A DNA stretch of 64,000 nucleotides from Oscheius onirici (GCA_932521025.1 OW051469.1:3608398-3672397), one strand, 5' to 3'; shown: positions 1 to 18,702, numbered from the stretch's first letter. Program-made: numbers and translations. Notes: generated by a model not told the origin, from the sequence alone.

Positions 1-856
1 CTCCTTTAAAGTGGAATGAGAAAATGATTTTTGTATTGAAAAATAGTGAAAGAATACTTAATTTTAGGCCTAAAAACTTTTTGAGAGTTGAGAATGGTTG
101 GGGAGGCAGAAAAAGAGGTAAATGGGCTTGAAAACAGTGCAAACTCCGTCACATGACCCGCCCAGAAAAGACCAATCCGACGCAGTTGAAAAAATTGAAA
201 AAGGTTCAGTTGGACTCTAGTTATTCGTCTTTTCTTCTCAGTCGTGGTGAACGATTGAAGGGCTTGGACGTGAGCCAAATTTGCTTGGCTCCTGTCCCAT
301 CGACCCTTTGCTATAGGCTGCGGCGATTCTCGTCGCGATGGTCGCCGCGGCGGGAAATTCGAATTGTTTGGGTGGACCGGGAGAACAGGGTGTGAGGATT
401 GGGACAACAAGACAGGGAGGCAGATGATGAGGATGTACTGTAGGAACTGGAGAGAGAGACTGAGAGGGAGCGACTGAGACTGAGAGACTCTAAGACTGTA
501 TGTGCTTTCCAGTTCAGTGCAAATGTTTTTCTCAAAAGAAGGGCTGCAAATGGCGAAAAAGGGCAGAAAAGGACGTCTGGAATATTACGTTTTTCACCTT
601 TTGGTACACAGGCAGACGTTCTCTCCCTTCGGACTCTTGGAAATCTAGTCTCGGTCCTGTTTTTTTGACCTCAGACTGTTCGAAACTTTCTAGTCCAGAA
701 GCCGAGACTCTGAAAATAGAAAGTCTAGAAAGGGAATGAGAAAATACAAGTCTAAAAGTTCGACAAGTGTAACCAAATCCAGAGTCCGGAGAGATTAGTC
801 TGACTTGCCATGTCCTGTCCAACTTCAACTGTCTCTGGAACAGACACTCAGTCAAC
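1..856. other. 5' flank without a supported gene
   Basis: No ORF here has splice sites, family similarity or codon structure that I can defend; the reading frames are short and overlap on both strands. The part next to 857 presumably holds the scramblase promoter. An acceptor-like CAG lies about a dozen bases before the ATG at 857 and could be a spliced-leader site. Confidence 0.5.
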
Positions 857-1986
857 ATGGAAGCGCTCTCTCATCTGGTAGCTTCTCTTACCTGTAGCAG
901 CATTGAAGGTTAGTCTTGTCTTTTTACCCGAGTAGATTCTACTGTACAGAGCGTGAAGAGAATGACTCGGGTCTGCCCACATCTGCCACAGGAGGACACG
1001 AGGATTGGGAAGAGATCAACCTGAACAGTCAAATCGAACCGAATCGCTGTCAGGCCGGCATGATAATGAGTCCCTACGGAGCCGGATACGGTGGCTACGG
1101 AGGCTATGGTCCTGGTGCAATGGTCTCGGCTGCTCCCATGATGCCTATGGGCGGATATGGAGTTGCCAGGCCGCCGATCCAGTGGGCCTGTGTCGAGCCG
1201 ATGCCCCCTCTGCCGGATGTCCCGATCGGTTTGGAGTACCTGACTATGGTGGATCACTGCATCGTCCAGCAGCTCGTTGAACCGGTCGAGGTATGCTTAC
1301 TTGTCCCTCCTCTATCCCTCTGTCCCTCTGTCCCTCTGTCCCTCTGTCCCTTTCTTCCACTGGTCTCCCTGCCTCTGTCTCGCTTACGCCTTCTTTTTCA
1401 GATAATGCTTGGATACGAGACGGCCAACCGATACGTCGTTCGTAACATGTTCGGTCAGCGAATTTTCTACTGCATGGAAGAGTCCAACCCAAATGCCCGT
1501 CAGTGTTGCGGCAACAAGCGCGCCTTCATCCTGCACCTGGTAGACAATTTCGGTCGCGAAGTTGCCATCCTCCGCCGTCCCAACGTCTGCTGCAGTGGAC
1601 AGAGTGGCATCATCGAGGCTCCAGTCGGCTACCAGGCCGGTCAAATGGTCCAGGACTGCGGCTGTTGTGGCTGCAACTTTACCATCTTCGACGCAGCCGC
1701 CGTGCCCGCCTTCACCGTCATCGGACCCTGCTGCAAGAGCTGCTGTCCGCCCGGCGAGTTCCCCATCATTGCCGTAGGCAGCTCCCAGGTCGGCACAATC
1801 ATGAAGCTCTTCACCAGCATGGCTCAGGAGATGTACACAGACGCCGACAACTATTCGGTGACGTTCCCCATGAATCTTCATCCATCTCTCAAGGCTGTCC
1901 TCATCTGTGCTGCCTTCATCATCGACTTTGAATACTTTGAGGAGAAGGGAGGAAATGGAGATCGCGGAGCCTACTCCCACTACTGA
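857..1986 (+). CDS. Phospholipid scramblase family protein
   Basis: Three exons (857-908, 992-1290, 1402-1986) give 311 residues. The family moves phospholipids between the two leaflets of a membrane in a calcium-dependent way; C. elegans members are the scrm genes. The N-terminal third is Gly/Tyr/Pro/Met rich (GAGYGGYGGYGPG), the disordered head typical of scramblases. The core starts near PIGLEYL and contains the Cys-rich stretches CCGNKRAF, CCSGQSG, DCGCCGCNF and CCKSCCPP, which in other scramblases are palmitoylation sites. Near the C-terminus is a hydrophobic helix (LKAVLICAAFIID) followed by a short polar tail. The first exon codes only 17 residues; if it is wrong, a downstream ATG at 1060 would still keep the whole core. 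Intron 2 carries a TCCCTCTG microsatellite. A polyadenylation signal AATAAA lies at 2006. Assignment to the family is secure; which paralogue it is cannot be told. Confidence 0.9.
1306..1375 (+). repeat. TCCCTCTG microsatellite in scramblase intron 2
   Basis: Several head-to-tail copies of the octamer TCCCTCTG, then degenerate copies. The same Pyr-rich unit recurs at 42.28-42.43 kb. Confidence 0.8.
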
Positions 1987-2011
1987 GCAGATTCTTTTGA
2001 AGGGCAATAAA

Positions 2012-2325
2012 CAAGGTCTAGCTACAATTTTATGTTTATGATTGAGCGCGGGCAAGACAAACTTTTTTTTGCTCTGAACAGTACTGTAGAATCTCAATCT
2101 TGTATACAGGGTTTTGCCTGCGTATCGGCAACTACAGGGCCTTATGTATTACGAGTTGGTGCGCAGCCAAATTCAAATTGACCTTCACCTTACGCACTTC
2201 AGGACGAGTAGTTGCGTACAAGCTGTTCGAAGGTCAGTAGATTAGACCGATCACCCACTCTCATATTCAAATATGCGAGGTTTTTCAATTGCTTTCCCAA
2301 TTTATATGTACTCGACATTCAATTA
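2012..2325. other. Intergenic stretch, nothing recognised
   Basis: Between the scramblase poly(A) signal and the first recognisable exon of the F-box-like copy. No ORF or repeat that I can support. Confidence 0.5.
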
Positions 2326-3649
2326 CTCTCCTTTCCCAGAAGAATTTTGGACTGACAGTGACGTGCATGTCTCCAAAGTAAGATTTTTCGATTTTTTTAT
2401 ACTTCTGTTTAGTTGAGTGATGAAGAGTTCAAGAATAGAGGTGCGGATCTTGAAAGAGCTATCAAAACATAGGCTCAAGTGTACAATGATTCCTCATTGG
2501 AGCAATCAGATGACGGAGGAATTCAGGGCTCTGCTTGAGAGAAGAGCCTACTGTTCTGTCCCTCTTCCAGAACCACTGGCTTTAAGGCGCGTCACTAATG
2601 AGGTTCTTTTGCCCATCTTCTCGAAGGTTTGTCTTTTCAATCCTGTCAAAAAAAGTAAATTCAGATGCATCCCCGAGCTTTTGCTCGATCGATGTGCCTT
2701 TCGAAAGAGGTCAATCGGTTTCTGACTGTAAAGCAGAAGGAATTTTGCATAAGGATCAGAGAAGGCTCGCTGAAACTTGTTGATGTCAACCTGAACGCCG
2801 ACGTGTGTTGATTCTAAACTTTTCCACAGACCATTTTCAGTTCGTAGCTTCTTTTCCGTCGGGGGATTCTCAGCAGCTGAAATTTTGGGAAAATGTTAGC
2901 TTTGATGCTTGGAAGGTCGTGAAAGATTTGGTAACATTCTTTAGACTTGTTAACACGAACTGTTGCAGAAACCCAAGATGCTATCTTATGAAGTTGATCA
3001 CGCAAACTCGTTGCCTTTACCTTTTCATGGGTTTTTTGAGGTATCTGAAAACATACAAGTTTCTCAGTTTCCCGACCTAGGAATCGCTCGAATTATATAT
3101 GTAACAAAAATTCTGATCCTCTTAAACAGCCTTCAGATGTGGCGTGCGGGAACCTGGACTCATCAAACTCGCTGGCTTAATGTAACCTTTCGCGATGATA
3201 AGGATGCTCTGGATAGAGCTATAGCTGTTTTACGTATGAAGTGAATGAAAACAGGATCATATTCGTGCCTAATCCGGATGGAGCTTTTCTCATTCTGGTG
3301 GGCATCCAGCAGATGCTTTGAAGCAAGTTTCGTCTTAACAAAACTAAACAACTGTTTACCGTTAAGCCTACGAATAATCTTCTCTTGAGTTTTAACTGAA
3401 TGCTTGTGAATAGCATTAGTTAACTTGTGACTAGTTCTAATATAAGCATCCCTAGACCGCTGTGTATTCTCATTAAAAAGTTTATCACGCTTGTAGATCT
3501 TCTAACATGGACAGAAAGACACTGGACAGGATATACTTGTTCCAGAAGCATTCTGTGGTCTGCTGGAACCATTCGATAAGGATAACTATCCAGATGATTC
3601 AGAGATGGCATATGAGGATGGTGAAGACGAAGACGAGGACTCTGATTAA
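2326..3649 (+). pseudogene. F-box-like nematode family member, probably decayed (copy 1)
   Basis: Several exon-like blocks match other copies in this window. They are PEEFWTDSDVHVSK before a donor at about 2376, LSDEEFKNRG after an acceptor at 2414, a block with HWSNQMTEEF and LLPIFSK, and MHPRAFARSMCLSKEVN after an acceptor near 2664. Next come FVASFPSGDS, then MWRAGTWTHQTRW, then VPNPDGAFLILV near 3260, and an acidic tail ending EDEDEDSD at 3649. LLPIFSK joined to MHPRAFAR..L resembles the helical part of an F-box, which recruits substrates to SCF ubiquitin ligases; this is my inference and the match is weak. Between LSDEEF and HWSNQM the frame changes and I find no intron that repairs it, and VPNPDGAFLILV runs into a stop. 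It may be a recently broken copy or a gene whose exons I mis-joined. Confidence 0.45.
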
Positions 3650-3793
3650 ACCATGCTATTGTAATTATTGTGTGTAATAACAAAAAATATAAGACTAGCT
3701 CTGACGAATACAGTCTCTTCTGACGACTTTTCCAGTCTTTCCGGGACCCAGACCGACAGTTTCCTATAAACTTCGAGGTCAGAGAGTATGCAC

Positions 3794-6700
3794 TCAAACC
3801 TTTCGAAGCCTTCCCATATCCGGAGGACTCTTCGGTAGTCGACCAACATCGTCCAATTTGACCAGGAAGCGGGCAATGAGTTCTGTTAATCTCATTAGAC
3901 AGAAGCATTGTTCATACCGGGTCTGTCTGTTTCCTTTGACAGCCGGAGCTTGACTATGTGCTGGAACATGTCCAAAATGACTGGTTGTAGCTGGTCGGTT
4001 CTGCTCATACCGATAACAATTGCGTTGGTTTCTTGAAGCTCGGTCAAGAGCACTTTTAGCAGGTTCTGAATTATAGTGGTAAAAATACAGAACAGAGATT
4101 GAAAAAACAGTAGAATACAGAGAGACGGAAAACTACCTGAGATGCTGAAGTAGTCTTCTTTCCCAGCTTGAAAACTTCCAAATTATCTACCATAACCAGA
4201 GTACAAGGATCTGCCTTGACGTACTGTACCACGGTCTTAACTATTTTCCTTCTTTGACGGATCAGAGCAACCGCAGAGAGACGCAAATGCACGGCTCCTG
4301 TGGAAGCAGCAACAGCATCTGTCCAGGCACTTTTTCCAGAACCTTCGTCGCCGACGAGAAGGATCCATCGCTTGGTAGAGACGTGGTTCCAGCCACGAAG
4401 AGCTGAAGGGTTAGGAGTTTTAAAAAAAACTAGAGAGTGTACCTAAGGGTATGAGAAGAGTACAGTTCAGGAAGAGACGTAGATCGAAGAGAAAATGTCT
4501 ACTGTCAACAGTAACTGGACAGCTGAAAGAGTAATTTATTTCTGGTTTTGAGGTCACTGTACTGGACTCTCCACGCTACGGTTCTAGAACTTTCTGTCTA
4601 GACTCTTTTGAAGCAAGGAAAGATTTGAACCAGAGAGTTCTCTCGAACCGTTATGGATTGAAAGCAGGCATTTCGTTTAAAAAACGACAGTATGACCTAT
4701 TTAAATACCTTTTCGTTTCGAGACCAGTATTCTTTGATAAATTAGCAAATCATTGGTCTTAGTAATCAAGAAAAGTTAGATAGCTCTTGAGTACGATATG
4801 CAGGCAAAATCTCATATTAGCTGCACTGAGTATCCAATGTATGTGTTAAAGGGGAAGAAATGGGTCTCGGAACGGAAAAATAGATGGTCGGTTTCTAGCA
4901 AATTTTCAACGAAAAAACCAAGATAAGTCGACTGAGGTATTGGAGGGTAGTCAGACTGTTAATGGTCAAGCTATAAATGGACAAATTTATGGAAAAGTGC
5001 TTTGAACTTTTCAGAACAAAAACAATCTAATTTGTTTGTTTTCTAAATTTAGTGTTCCCTTTGAAAAGCAATAATTCAAACACAAAACTATATATTTGGG
5101 TATTTTTCAGAAGAAAAACCATTAATCAACTACGATGGCTTCTGAGGTACGCTTTCTTCTTTGTCTCCTCTACCAGTATTTCTACTTTAGAAAATTGACG
5201 ACAACGCCATGGACGGAAAGAACAACTTTATCGAGAAGAGCTGTCCACGTCGTCTGCGCTTCAATGCCGGCTTGCTTGTTCTGGTCACTCTGGGAGTCGG
5301 TCAAATGGTCGTCGTCCATCTGCCGGCCATCCTTTCGGGCCCGCTCTTTTTCTTCCTGGCTCTCTTTGCCAGCGAGTTCAACATTGTGCACGGACCGGCA
5401 CTGACCAGACACAGGAGAGCCTACTTCGATGTGGCCAATGTGCTCGAGACCTACCAGCCGCGTGCCAGAACTATGGGTCATCTCTTCCAGCCCGAGCCTC
5501 CGACTCCGGGAGTCGTCTCCTTCGCCGACAAGAACGATCCTCACGATGCTGAGAATGCCAATTCCGAGTTCAAAAACGCCAGGGATTCGGTAGGTCTACT
5601 GTCTTTATCAAAAGTTTCTTTTTCTAGCATTACGCCAACATGTACGAGCATGCGCTGAAGATGTCCAAAGAGATGGAGGCGATGGAGAGAGCTGCTGGCA
5701 ATCCGGCCCTGGACGCGGCCCCTTCTGCCTCAACCGAGCTCGTGGCTGCCAACCCCGCTGCCGACAAGAAGAAGCACGACGAGAAGAAGAAAAAGGAGCA
5801 GGAGGACTACAAGAAACAGCTGCAGAAGCTATTCAGTTGCTAGACAATCATAGCGAAGTGGCCAATAAATGTGTCTGACCAGACGACTTACTTTGAAGAA
5901 ACAAGCTCGTGTATATGCAGCTTGGACTTTTTGTTCTCGCGAATGATCCGGTGGAGGCAGAGCTCAAAGTAGAGCTTTTCAGTGGCAGAGTCTCTGAAGA
6001 GCATGTTTTATTTTTCAGACGATTCCATACCGTTGAATGAGCCTCGTTTGTTTCTGTTCAGTCATAGTTGCAGGAAAGAAGTTGTCCTTTAGTTCTACCA
6101 GTAGATTCTCCAGTGACACAACTGTCTGAACAGTTCTTTGGACAGAGAATCAGAGAGACTAGACTCACACTATCACTCCCAGGAAGAGTTTCTGAAAGAC
6201 AAACGTTTAGTCTCATCGAGTCCACAATTGCTCTGGTTGACAATCCCAAGAGATCCAGCTCCTTCTGGCGCATCTCTTTGACTCTTTTGCGAGCAAAATA
6301 GCCTCTGGTTCTCTGAATTTGGTCTGAAAACTTGGATAAACTCCTTACAGCCTGAATTCTGATGATTGCTTCTTCATCTGTTAGTTTTCTGGTCCCAAGA
6401 CGAATGTCAAAAGCGGACTGATACACCTGTCGGAGGTAGTTGTAGCGGCAGATTGCTTGGTAGACTAGAAATGGGAGTTTTTATGATCTTTTACAAAAAA
6501 AAGTGAAAACCACTCTAGGTTTTTAAGTTCTTGTCGGGGCCGCTCGAAAGCAGCCCCTCACGCAAAAATTTAGGTGTAGGCGAATTCCAACTCGGAACTG
6601 CCTTACGGGTCAGCCGCTCCCAAAGTGCAATGGAACAGCCTCACCATACCGTCGACGTCTTCTTGATCACGTCGCGCCGGCCACCCAGGTAAGTTTGTTT

Positions 6701-7957
6701 ATAGAGAATTCGGGATGACCCCATGCTCGGTGAGCGGTGACAGAAAACGGGAGGGCGTCGGATGGGGCCGGGGACAGAGATGCAGAGGAGAGATGGAGAG
6801 AGATCGGTTTTTCGCAGTTTTCAATGGGAAAACATTCTCGCCTTTCCTCTAGACCGCGACTATTTTACTTGCCATTGTAAGTAGGGTTTTTCGTTTTTGA
6901 AGAAACTACAAAAATAAGGAAATTGAGTGGAAATTTGTGGAAAAAAGGACAAACTATACTAAACTTGGTGTGATTTCCAAAACCAACCTCTTTCCAGCTT
7001 CTGTATTATCAGGACGGCATCATCTAATCCGAGCTCCTTATCCTCTTCAGCCTAAGAAAGTATAAAAAATCTACAGTAACCCTACCACATCCACATGGAC
7101 GTCAATGAGCTCGCTGAGTCTTGTGGTCCTCTCCCTCTCTCGTTTCTTCTCGTCAGCCGCTTCTCGTAATTCTTCTCGATTCTCCTCGAGTGCTAGACGA
7201 TCAGGACAGATCAGAGTTTTGGACAGGGACAGAGAGAACTGAGAAATAGTGCAAATCTATGGATTTTCTCACATCTAGAAAGTTCTGATGAAGGCAGAGT
7301 TGTTCCCAGTCAGGCTGGATTTGGAGACGGACTATGTAGTCGTGGAAGAAGGTACAGAGAGCTGAGGAGCATGCTGAAATATACTAGACAAAAAGTGTAA
7401 AGGAACAAACGAACTGAACTTTTTTAAAAATGTCATATCAGGAAACAAAATCCCCGGTTTTTGCTAATGAGCGAGAATGCAATAGAATTTTCAGTATCAG
7501 CCATCTTTCAAGAGTTTTTTTTCGGTTTCAAGTGTCAGGCTTCATTTCATGTTATGTTCGTGATCGCGGTCAGGTGAACCAAATTGAAAACAGAATACAG
7601 GTTTAAAAAAAAGTTTAACTTCCGAGTGGTAAGGCATAGAAATCCACCCATTTTTCATGACTTTCCCCTACTCACCGATAAGAGCCTCCGTATTAACTCT
7701 TGTCGGTTCAATAACAGCCCCCCGATCAGCCAGACTGACCAGTCGGACAAGTTTGATGAAAAGTTCACAAGTAACCCGGTACCGAGCAGCTATCTTCTTC
7801 TAAATCAACTTCTACACCATTTTCAAAGATGAACCTGATCTAGACGCTCCTTCTGAAGAATTGCTAGTCTTTTCTTTAGCTTCACAGCTTCTTCTAGAAA
7901 ATTTAAGACGGCTGACTTGGTTTGTCGGTGCATTAAAATGCTCCGGAACTCTCTCAT
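3794..7957 (-). CDS. IQ motif and AAA ATPase protein, IQCA/DRC11-like
   Basis: Twelve exons, in coding order 7957-7835, 7799-7676, 7373-7273, 7238-7086, 7051-6988, 6464-6205, 6125-6031, 5993-5892, 4522-4443, 4402-4137, 4065-3918 and 3882-3794, sum to 1605 nt (534 residues). IQCA1/DRC11 proteins are components of the nexin-dynein regulatory complex of motile axonemes in other animals. Family traits seen are the N-terminal LADRGAVIEPTRVNTEALI block (about residues 65-83), a charged coiled coil (EENREELREAADEKKRERE), a first IQ segment (DDAVLIIQKLERVYQAICR) and a second (EEAIIRIQAV) followed by ARKRVKEMRQKELDLLGL. The AAA part follows, with Walker A GDEGSGKS and Walker B-like TLVMVDNLE. The usual second acidic residue of Walker B is Asn here, so ATP hydrolysis may be lost. 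The C-terminus is short. The intron 4523-5891 contains a complete + strand gene. Most introns are 35-44 nt. The gene shares a divergent promoter with Hsp90. Confidence 0.75.
5135..5843 (+). CDS. Small membrane protein with Lys-rich tail, nested in an IQCA-like intron
   Basis: Exons 5135-5146, 5191-5589 and 5628-5843 give 208 residues. I do not recognise the family. After a polar N-terminus come two adjacent hydrophobic segments at about residues 27-70 (AGLLVLVTLGVGQMVVV, then AILSGPLFFFLALFASEF), suggesting a helical hairpin in a membrane. A long cytosolic-looking region follows and ends in a very basic/acidic stretch (DKKKHDEKKKKEQEDYKKQ). The first exon codes only MASE. A TTTTTCAG acceptor lies about 25 nt before the ATG, fitting spliced-leader addition, and AATAAA lies at 5864. 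The whole transcription unit, acceptor to poly(A) signal, sits inside one intron of the opposite-strand IQCA-like gene. Codon use and splice sites look like a genuine expressed gene. Confidence 0.8.
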
Positions 7958-11498
<3,541 letters not shown>

Positions 11499-12548
11499 AA
11501 GACCAGTCCTTTTTCTCCCTTTGTGCAAGATCTCTCATCCCCTTCAATCGTTTATGTGACTGATTATATATTGAGTTGTCACAGTTGTTTCCTGAATAAA
11601 ATGATCTGTATTTACTCGTTTCTCGTTAGAATACAGGGTTTCCAACAAATTTTGGAGCTAATTTTTCTGGTTGAATTGGCGCCAAGAAAGTTGGTGCGAT
11701 TTAGAAGTTTCGGCGGGATCTCAAACGATTTTTTTATTTCTCCGGTTCTTCATTTCGTCATCATTTTCCTCATTTTCTTCCCACTTTAGCTCTTTTTTAT
11801 AGAAAAGCACACCGAAAAATACTCCTATTTAGTACTTTGTTTTATCGATTTTCCAGTAAGAATATTCCAAACTTTTCATTTTATTTCAATTTGAGAGTGT
11901 CTTGCCGTTTCGCGATTCAAAAATCAATTTTATTCTTCATAACATGGCTCTGTGTAAACATCAGACTGTATTTACACTTGTTTTGTACCACGAATGGCGA
12001 TATCAGACTCTATGGACTTGAAGTCGTGTGGTTCAGTCTGTTTCCTTCAAACGGCGGCTTTTTCATGTTTTCAAGCGTTGAAAAACACAATCTTGCTTCA
12101 AATCCTCTCGCAGTAAGTAATGGCGCTCCGATCCCCGTTTCAGCTGTTCTTTGCACTGGTCCGAGAAGTGTTCCGCATGACTTTTACCCAGTTTCCCTTC
12201 CTTTAATCTTCTCCACACCTTTTTCGATGTTGTCGAGCTGGTGTTTGCTAAAATTCTGACAAAATGTGATAAAAAATAAGTCGTCAGAAAGTTGTTAAAT
12301 CAATCACTTCCCCCCGAAAGCCGTTGATTTCACAATTTTCCCCTCTCGATCATTACTCATTGTTTATAACCCCTGCGCCTATAAACAAGGCCAGTTACGG
12401 GCGGTGTGGTCATTTCCCCGAGGTGCGCTCCTTATCTCTGGCCGTTTTCGTTGAAGTTACCAGTCTGTTTTCCGCCGTCACTCTTATCTCAAAGCTTCTT
12501 CCTCTCCCACTCGTATTTTCCAGCCAAAAATACAGAATTTTCCAGAAG
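11499..12548. other. Intergenic region after Hsp90
   Basis: The first 100 bp are the Hsp90 3'UTR. The remainder is AT-rich with no ORF or repeat I can support. The last part is promoter-like, and TTTTCCAG directly precedes the transporter ATG. Confidence 0.5.
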
Positions 12549-14888
12549 ATGGTGGCCTTTGCGGTAGCCGTCTCCATCTTGATGGTGGTCACCGGCTCCC
12601 TGAACACTATTTGCGCCAAATGGGCGGACAGCATCAGGGATACGCACGGCGTCGCCTTCAATCACCCTTTCCTACAGGTTTTTTTGTGTTATTTTTCACC
12701 TACAAAGACGAATCTCAGGCCACATGCATGTTTTTCGGCGAATTCCTATGTCTCGTCGTCTTCTTCCTCAAATTCGCTTGGCAGAAGTATCAGTGGAGGC
12801 GACTCAACGTAGCTGGTCAGTTTCTTAGTTCGGTTTAAACGTTTTGAAGCCTAAAATTGGGAATGACGCAATTTGAATCAGCCCTTGAAATCTATAAAAA
12901 ATCTGAGTCAATCTCTGAAAATAAACTGAAAAACTAGAGGTTACGACGAGGTAGCTAATTGTCGAGCTTGTAGCCACAAGACTGCTTATGTCTAACTGTC
13001 GAGTCTGTGGCTCGACTCAATCAACTCGTTGTCTAACTGCCTTGTCTGCGGCCAGCTGTCGAGTCTGCGCGAGACTGAGTACAACAAAATGACTGTCTAT
13101 CTAGTGGAAAACAACGCTTTAAAACCAGTTTCCAGGAAATGACGGCGCCGGAATCATCAACATTTCATCCGATTCGGAGCCAGCTCTGCCAACATTCAAT
13201 CCTTTCGTCTTTCTGCCCCCGGCCTGCTGTGACATCCTGGCCACCTCCCTCATGTACATCGGCCTCAACATGACCACTGCCAGCTCTTTCCAAATGCTCA
13301 GAGGTACGTTTTTATTTTTTTTAATCCCAAAACTAAATTATAGGAGCCGTCATCATATTCACGGGCTTGCTCTCCGTTGGAATGCTCGGCCAGCACATCA
13401 AGCCCTTCAAATGGTTCGGAATGCTTTTCGTCATGCTCGGACTGGTCGTCGTCGGAGTCACAGATATCCTCTACGATGAGGACCCGAAATCTGACAAGAA
13501 TGCCATAATTACTGGTGAGATTTTCGTCTTTTTTTAACGTTTATGCTGGAAATGTGTTGTTGCCAGTTTTGTACGAATAGAGTCAGTCGAGTTTGTGGCC
13601 GCAGGCATAACAGTCGTTGTCTAACTGTCGTGTGGTCACAACAGCTGTTCGATTGTTGCAAGAGTTATAGCCGCAGTAAGACAGCCATTCAGTTGTGGCT
13701 GGCTGGTACCGCAGACCCGACAGCAGTCTGGAAGTTATAATTCCAGTTTTTTCAACCCTTATTTTTCAGGAAATCTGCTCATCATCATGGCTCAGATTAT
13801 CGTAGCCATCCAGATGGTCTACGAGCAGAAGTATCTTCACGAGTACAACGTCCCGGCTCTCTTCGCCGTCGGTCTCGAAGGTCTCTTCGGAATGACGATT
13901 CTCATCGTTCTGATGTTCCCGATGTACTACATCAAGGTTCCTCTGACCTTCTCCAAAAATCCCGACGGTCGTCTCGAGGACGTCTTCTACGCCTGGCAAG
14001 AGATCCAAGAGGCTCCGCTGATTGCCCTCGCTCTGACTGGGACAATCGTCAGTATTGCCTTCTTCAATTTTGCCGGAGTCACCGTCACGAAGGAGCTCTC
14101 AGCTACGACGAGAATGGTCCTGGATAGTGTCAGAACTCTCGTCATCTGGGCCGTTAGTATTCCGCTCTTCCACGAGGAATTCATCCCCCTCCAGGTAAAT
14201 TTTGAAATTTTGTTTCCGATTTGATAGACAGAAACAGTCTCGCTTTTTCCATCTTATCGGAAAGAGTACGCCGGTTATCAAATTGACCTCGTGTCTGGGA
14301 GGAAAGAGCACTCTCTCCCAGATTTGAAAAAAAACGAAACTGAAAAAGCAGATAATTTGCGGTTTTCCTTGATGCTATTCTACACACCGATATCAAAATC
14401 GTCTTCTTGAAGATGAAATAAGTAGAAAGCAGCGAAAAATTCGAAAATATGTTTGGAACACTCGTAACTGGAACGTTGATCTTAACGTCCTTCTCTTCCC
14501 AAATAATTTACACATTTCAGCTCATCGGTTTCGCACTTCTTATTCTCGGAATGGTCGTCTACAACGACATCCTTCTCGGCCCCTACTTCCGCCGCAGCAT
14601 TCTTCCCAATATGGGCGAAGAGAGCTGTCTCACACGGTTAGTCTTACCTCCCTTTTCCTATCGGATTTCTCTTCCCGCCATTTCTGGCGCCGAAAGAAGC
14701 ACCTGGGCTCTCAAAGTTCACTGCGCCCCCGCATCTTTTGCCTGCCCTGCAAATTCATTATTGAGCCGGGAAACCCATATTTTATCAGCTTTTTATCTTC
14801 TTTCAGATGCTGTTTCCGAATTTGCGGCGCCGATTTGGAGGAAGGCGACAGGGACAGTCTTCTGGCCGAAGACCAGGAAATTGAATAA
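12549..14888 (+). CDS. slc35f6: SLC35F6-like drug/metabolite-type membrane transporter
   Basis: Seven exons (12549-12677, 12719-12815, 13136-13303, 13344-13514, 13770-14194, 14521-14636, 14807-14888) give 395 residues with about ten hydrophobic segments. The match to vertebrate SLC35F6 (C2orf18) is strong through the whole length. Shared blocks include VTGSLNTICAKWAD near the N-terminus, PALCD-type PPACCDILATSLMYIGLNMT, SSFQMLRGAVIIFTGL, GNLLIIMAQIIVAIQMV, and FFNFAGVTVTKELSATTR followed by MVLDSVRTLVIW. The family is placed in lysosomal or mitochondrial membranes in mammals; its substrate is not established. The C-terminus ends in an acidic dileucine-like SLLAEDQEIE, plausibly a lysosomal sorting signal. 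A TTTTCCAG acceptor ends 3 nt before the ATG. Introns 2 and 4 carry the short repeated motif described under findings. Confidence 0.95.
12955..13075 (+). repeat. Short repeated motif cluster in transporter intron 2
   Basis: Several imperfect copies of CTAACTGTCGAGTCTGYGGC lie in tandem-like order. Similar copies occur in transporter intron 4 (13.57-13.74 kb) and in introns or spacers up to 21.1 kb. Confidence 0.7.
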
Positions 14889-18061
<3,173 letters not shown>

Positions 18062-18484
18062 GGGTGTCTCCTAGAAGGGTCGTTTCAGCTGGCACGCCTT
18101 TCTAGGATCAGTCAACTATGAATCTATCTCTTGGCTAGCTCGGTTCCTCCACGGCTTTCGGCTCCCATCACGTCCATGGATTTCCCAACGTTTGCACTTT
18201 TTTCGGGTCCACAAATCTCAGAGTTTTTTGCTAGCTTTTTTATACACATAGTCACAATAATGAGCTTGCCGATCCTTCCGAGTTTTTAGTCTCTTCCGGT
18301 TCGTTTTGTGATAGAGAAATATCAAGAAATTTTCGCACTGTGTGCGTTTACAAATAAATTATCACGTCGTTTTGAGATATTTTCGTCTTTTGCGTCCCAA
18401 CCAAATCAGTGCGCAATCACCGGTTACAGCAGGCTGTTGTTGATTCTGGGTTGTTGCGCTGCGATCTGGGTTGGTCTGCGCCGC

Positions 18485-18702
18485 GCTGCGGCCAGGTTGG
18501 ACTTTGCGGCGGGCTAAAAAAATTTATCTGATTTTTGAAGAAATTCGGAAAAAATAGCAGTTTTCTTCTATTTTCATTTTCAGTTTTCGATTTTCTTCCA
18601 ATTTTTCTGATGGCAAAACTAAATCTAATCGGGGGACGTATTAGGAAACAAAAAAAAATGCGAAATGTTTTTTTTTAGCCCAAAGTCCAACCTGGCCGCA
18701 GC
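18485..18702. repeat. Inverted-repeat element 3' of arginyl-tRNA synthetase
   Basis: A left arm (18485-18525) with GCGGCCAGGTTGGACTTTG and a poly(A) stretch pairs with a right arm (18671-18702) reading CAAAGTCCAACCTGGCCGC. About 145 bp of AT-rich DNA lies between. It resembles a palindromic MITE; no clear target duplication seen. The left arm has a four-base CGGC insertion. Confidence 0.65.

Noticed and set aside
1384-2097. 237-codon minus frame over the scramblase
   Set aside because: Shadow of the scramblase exon; no splice or family support.
3420-3908. 162-codon minus frame at the 3' end of the IQCA-like gene
   Set aside because: It runs through a 35-nt intron and the 3'UTR. The spliced model ends at 3794 and keeps the AAA-protein frame.
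6632-7027. Possible small + strand gene: ATG exon at 6632-6690, a 24-nt micro-exon at 6853-6876 with perfect splice sites, last exon ending TAA at 7027
   Set aside because: It lies in an intron of the IQCA-like gene and its last exon is the exact antisense of the exon coding DDAVLIIQKLER. The products in either phase match nothing.
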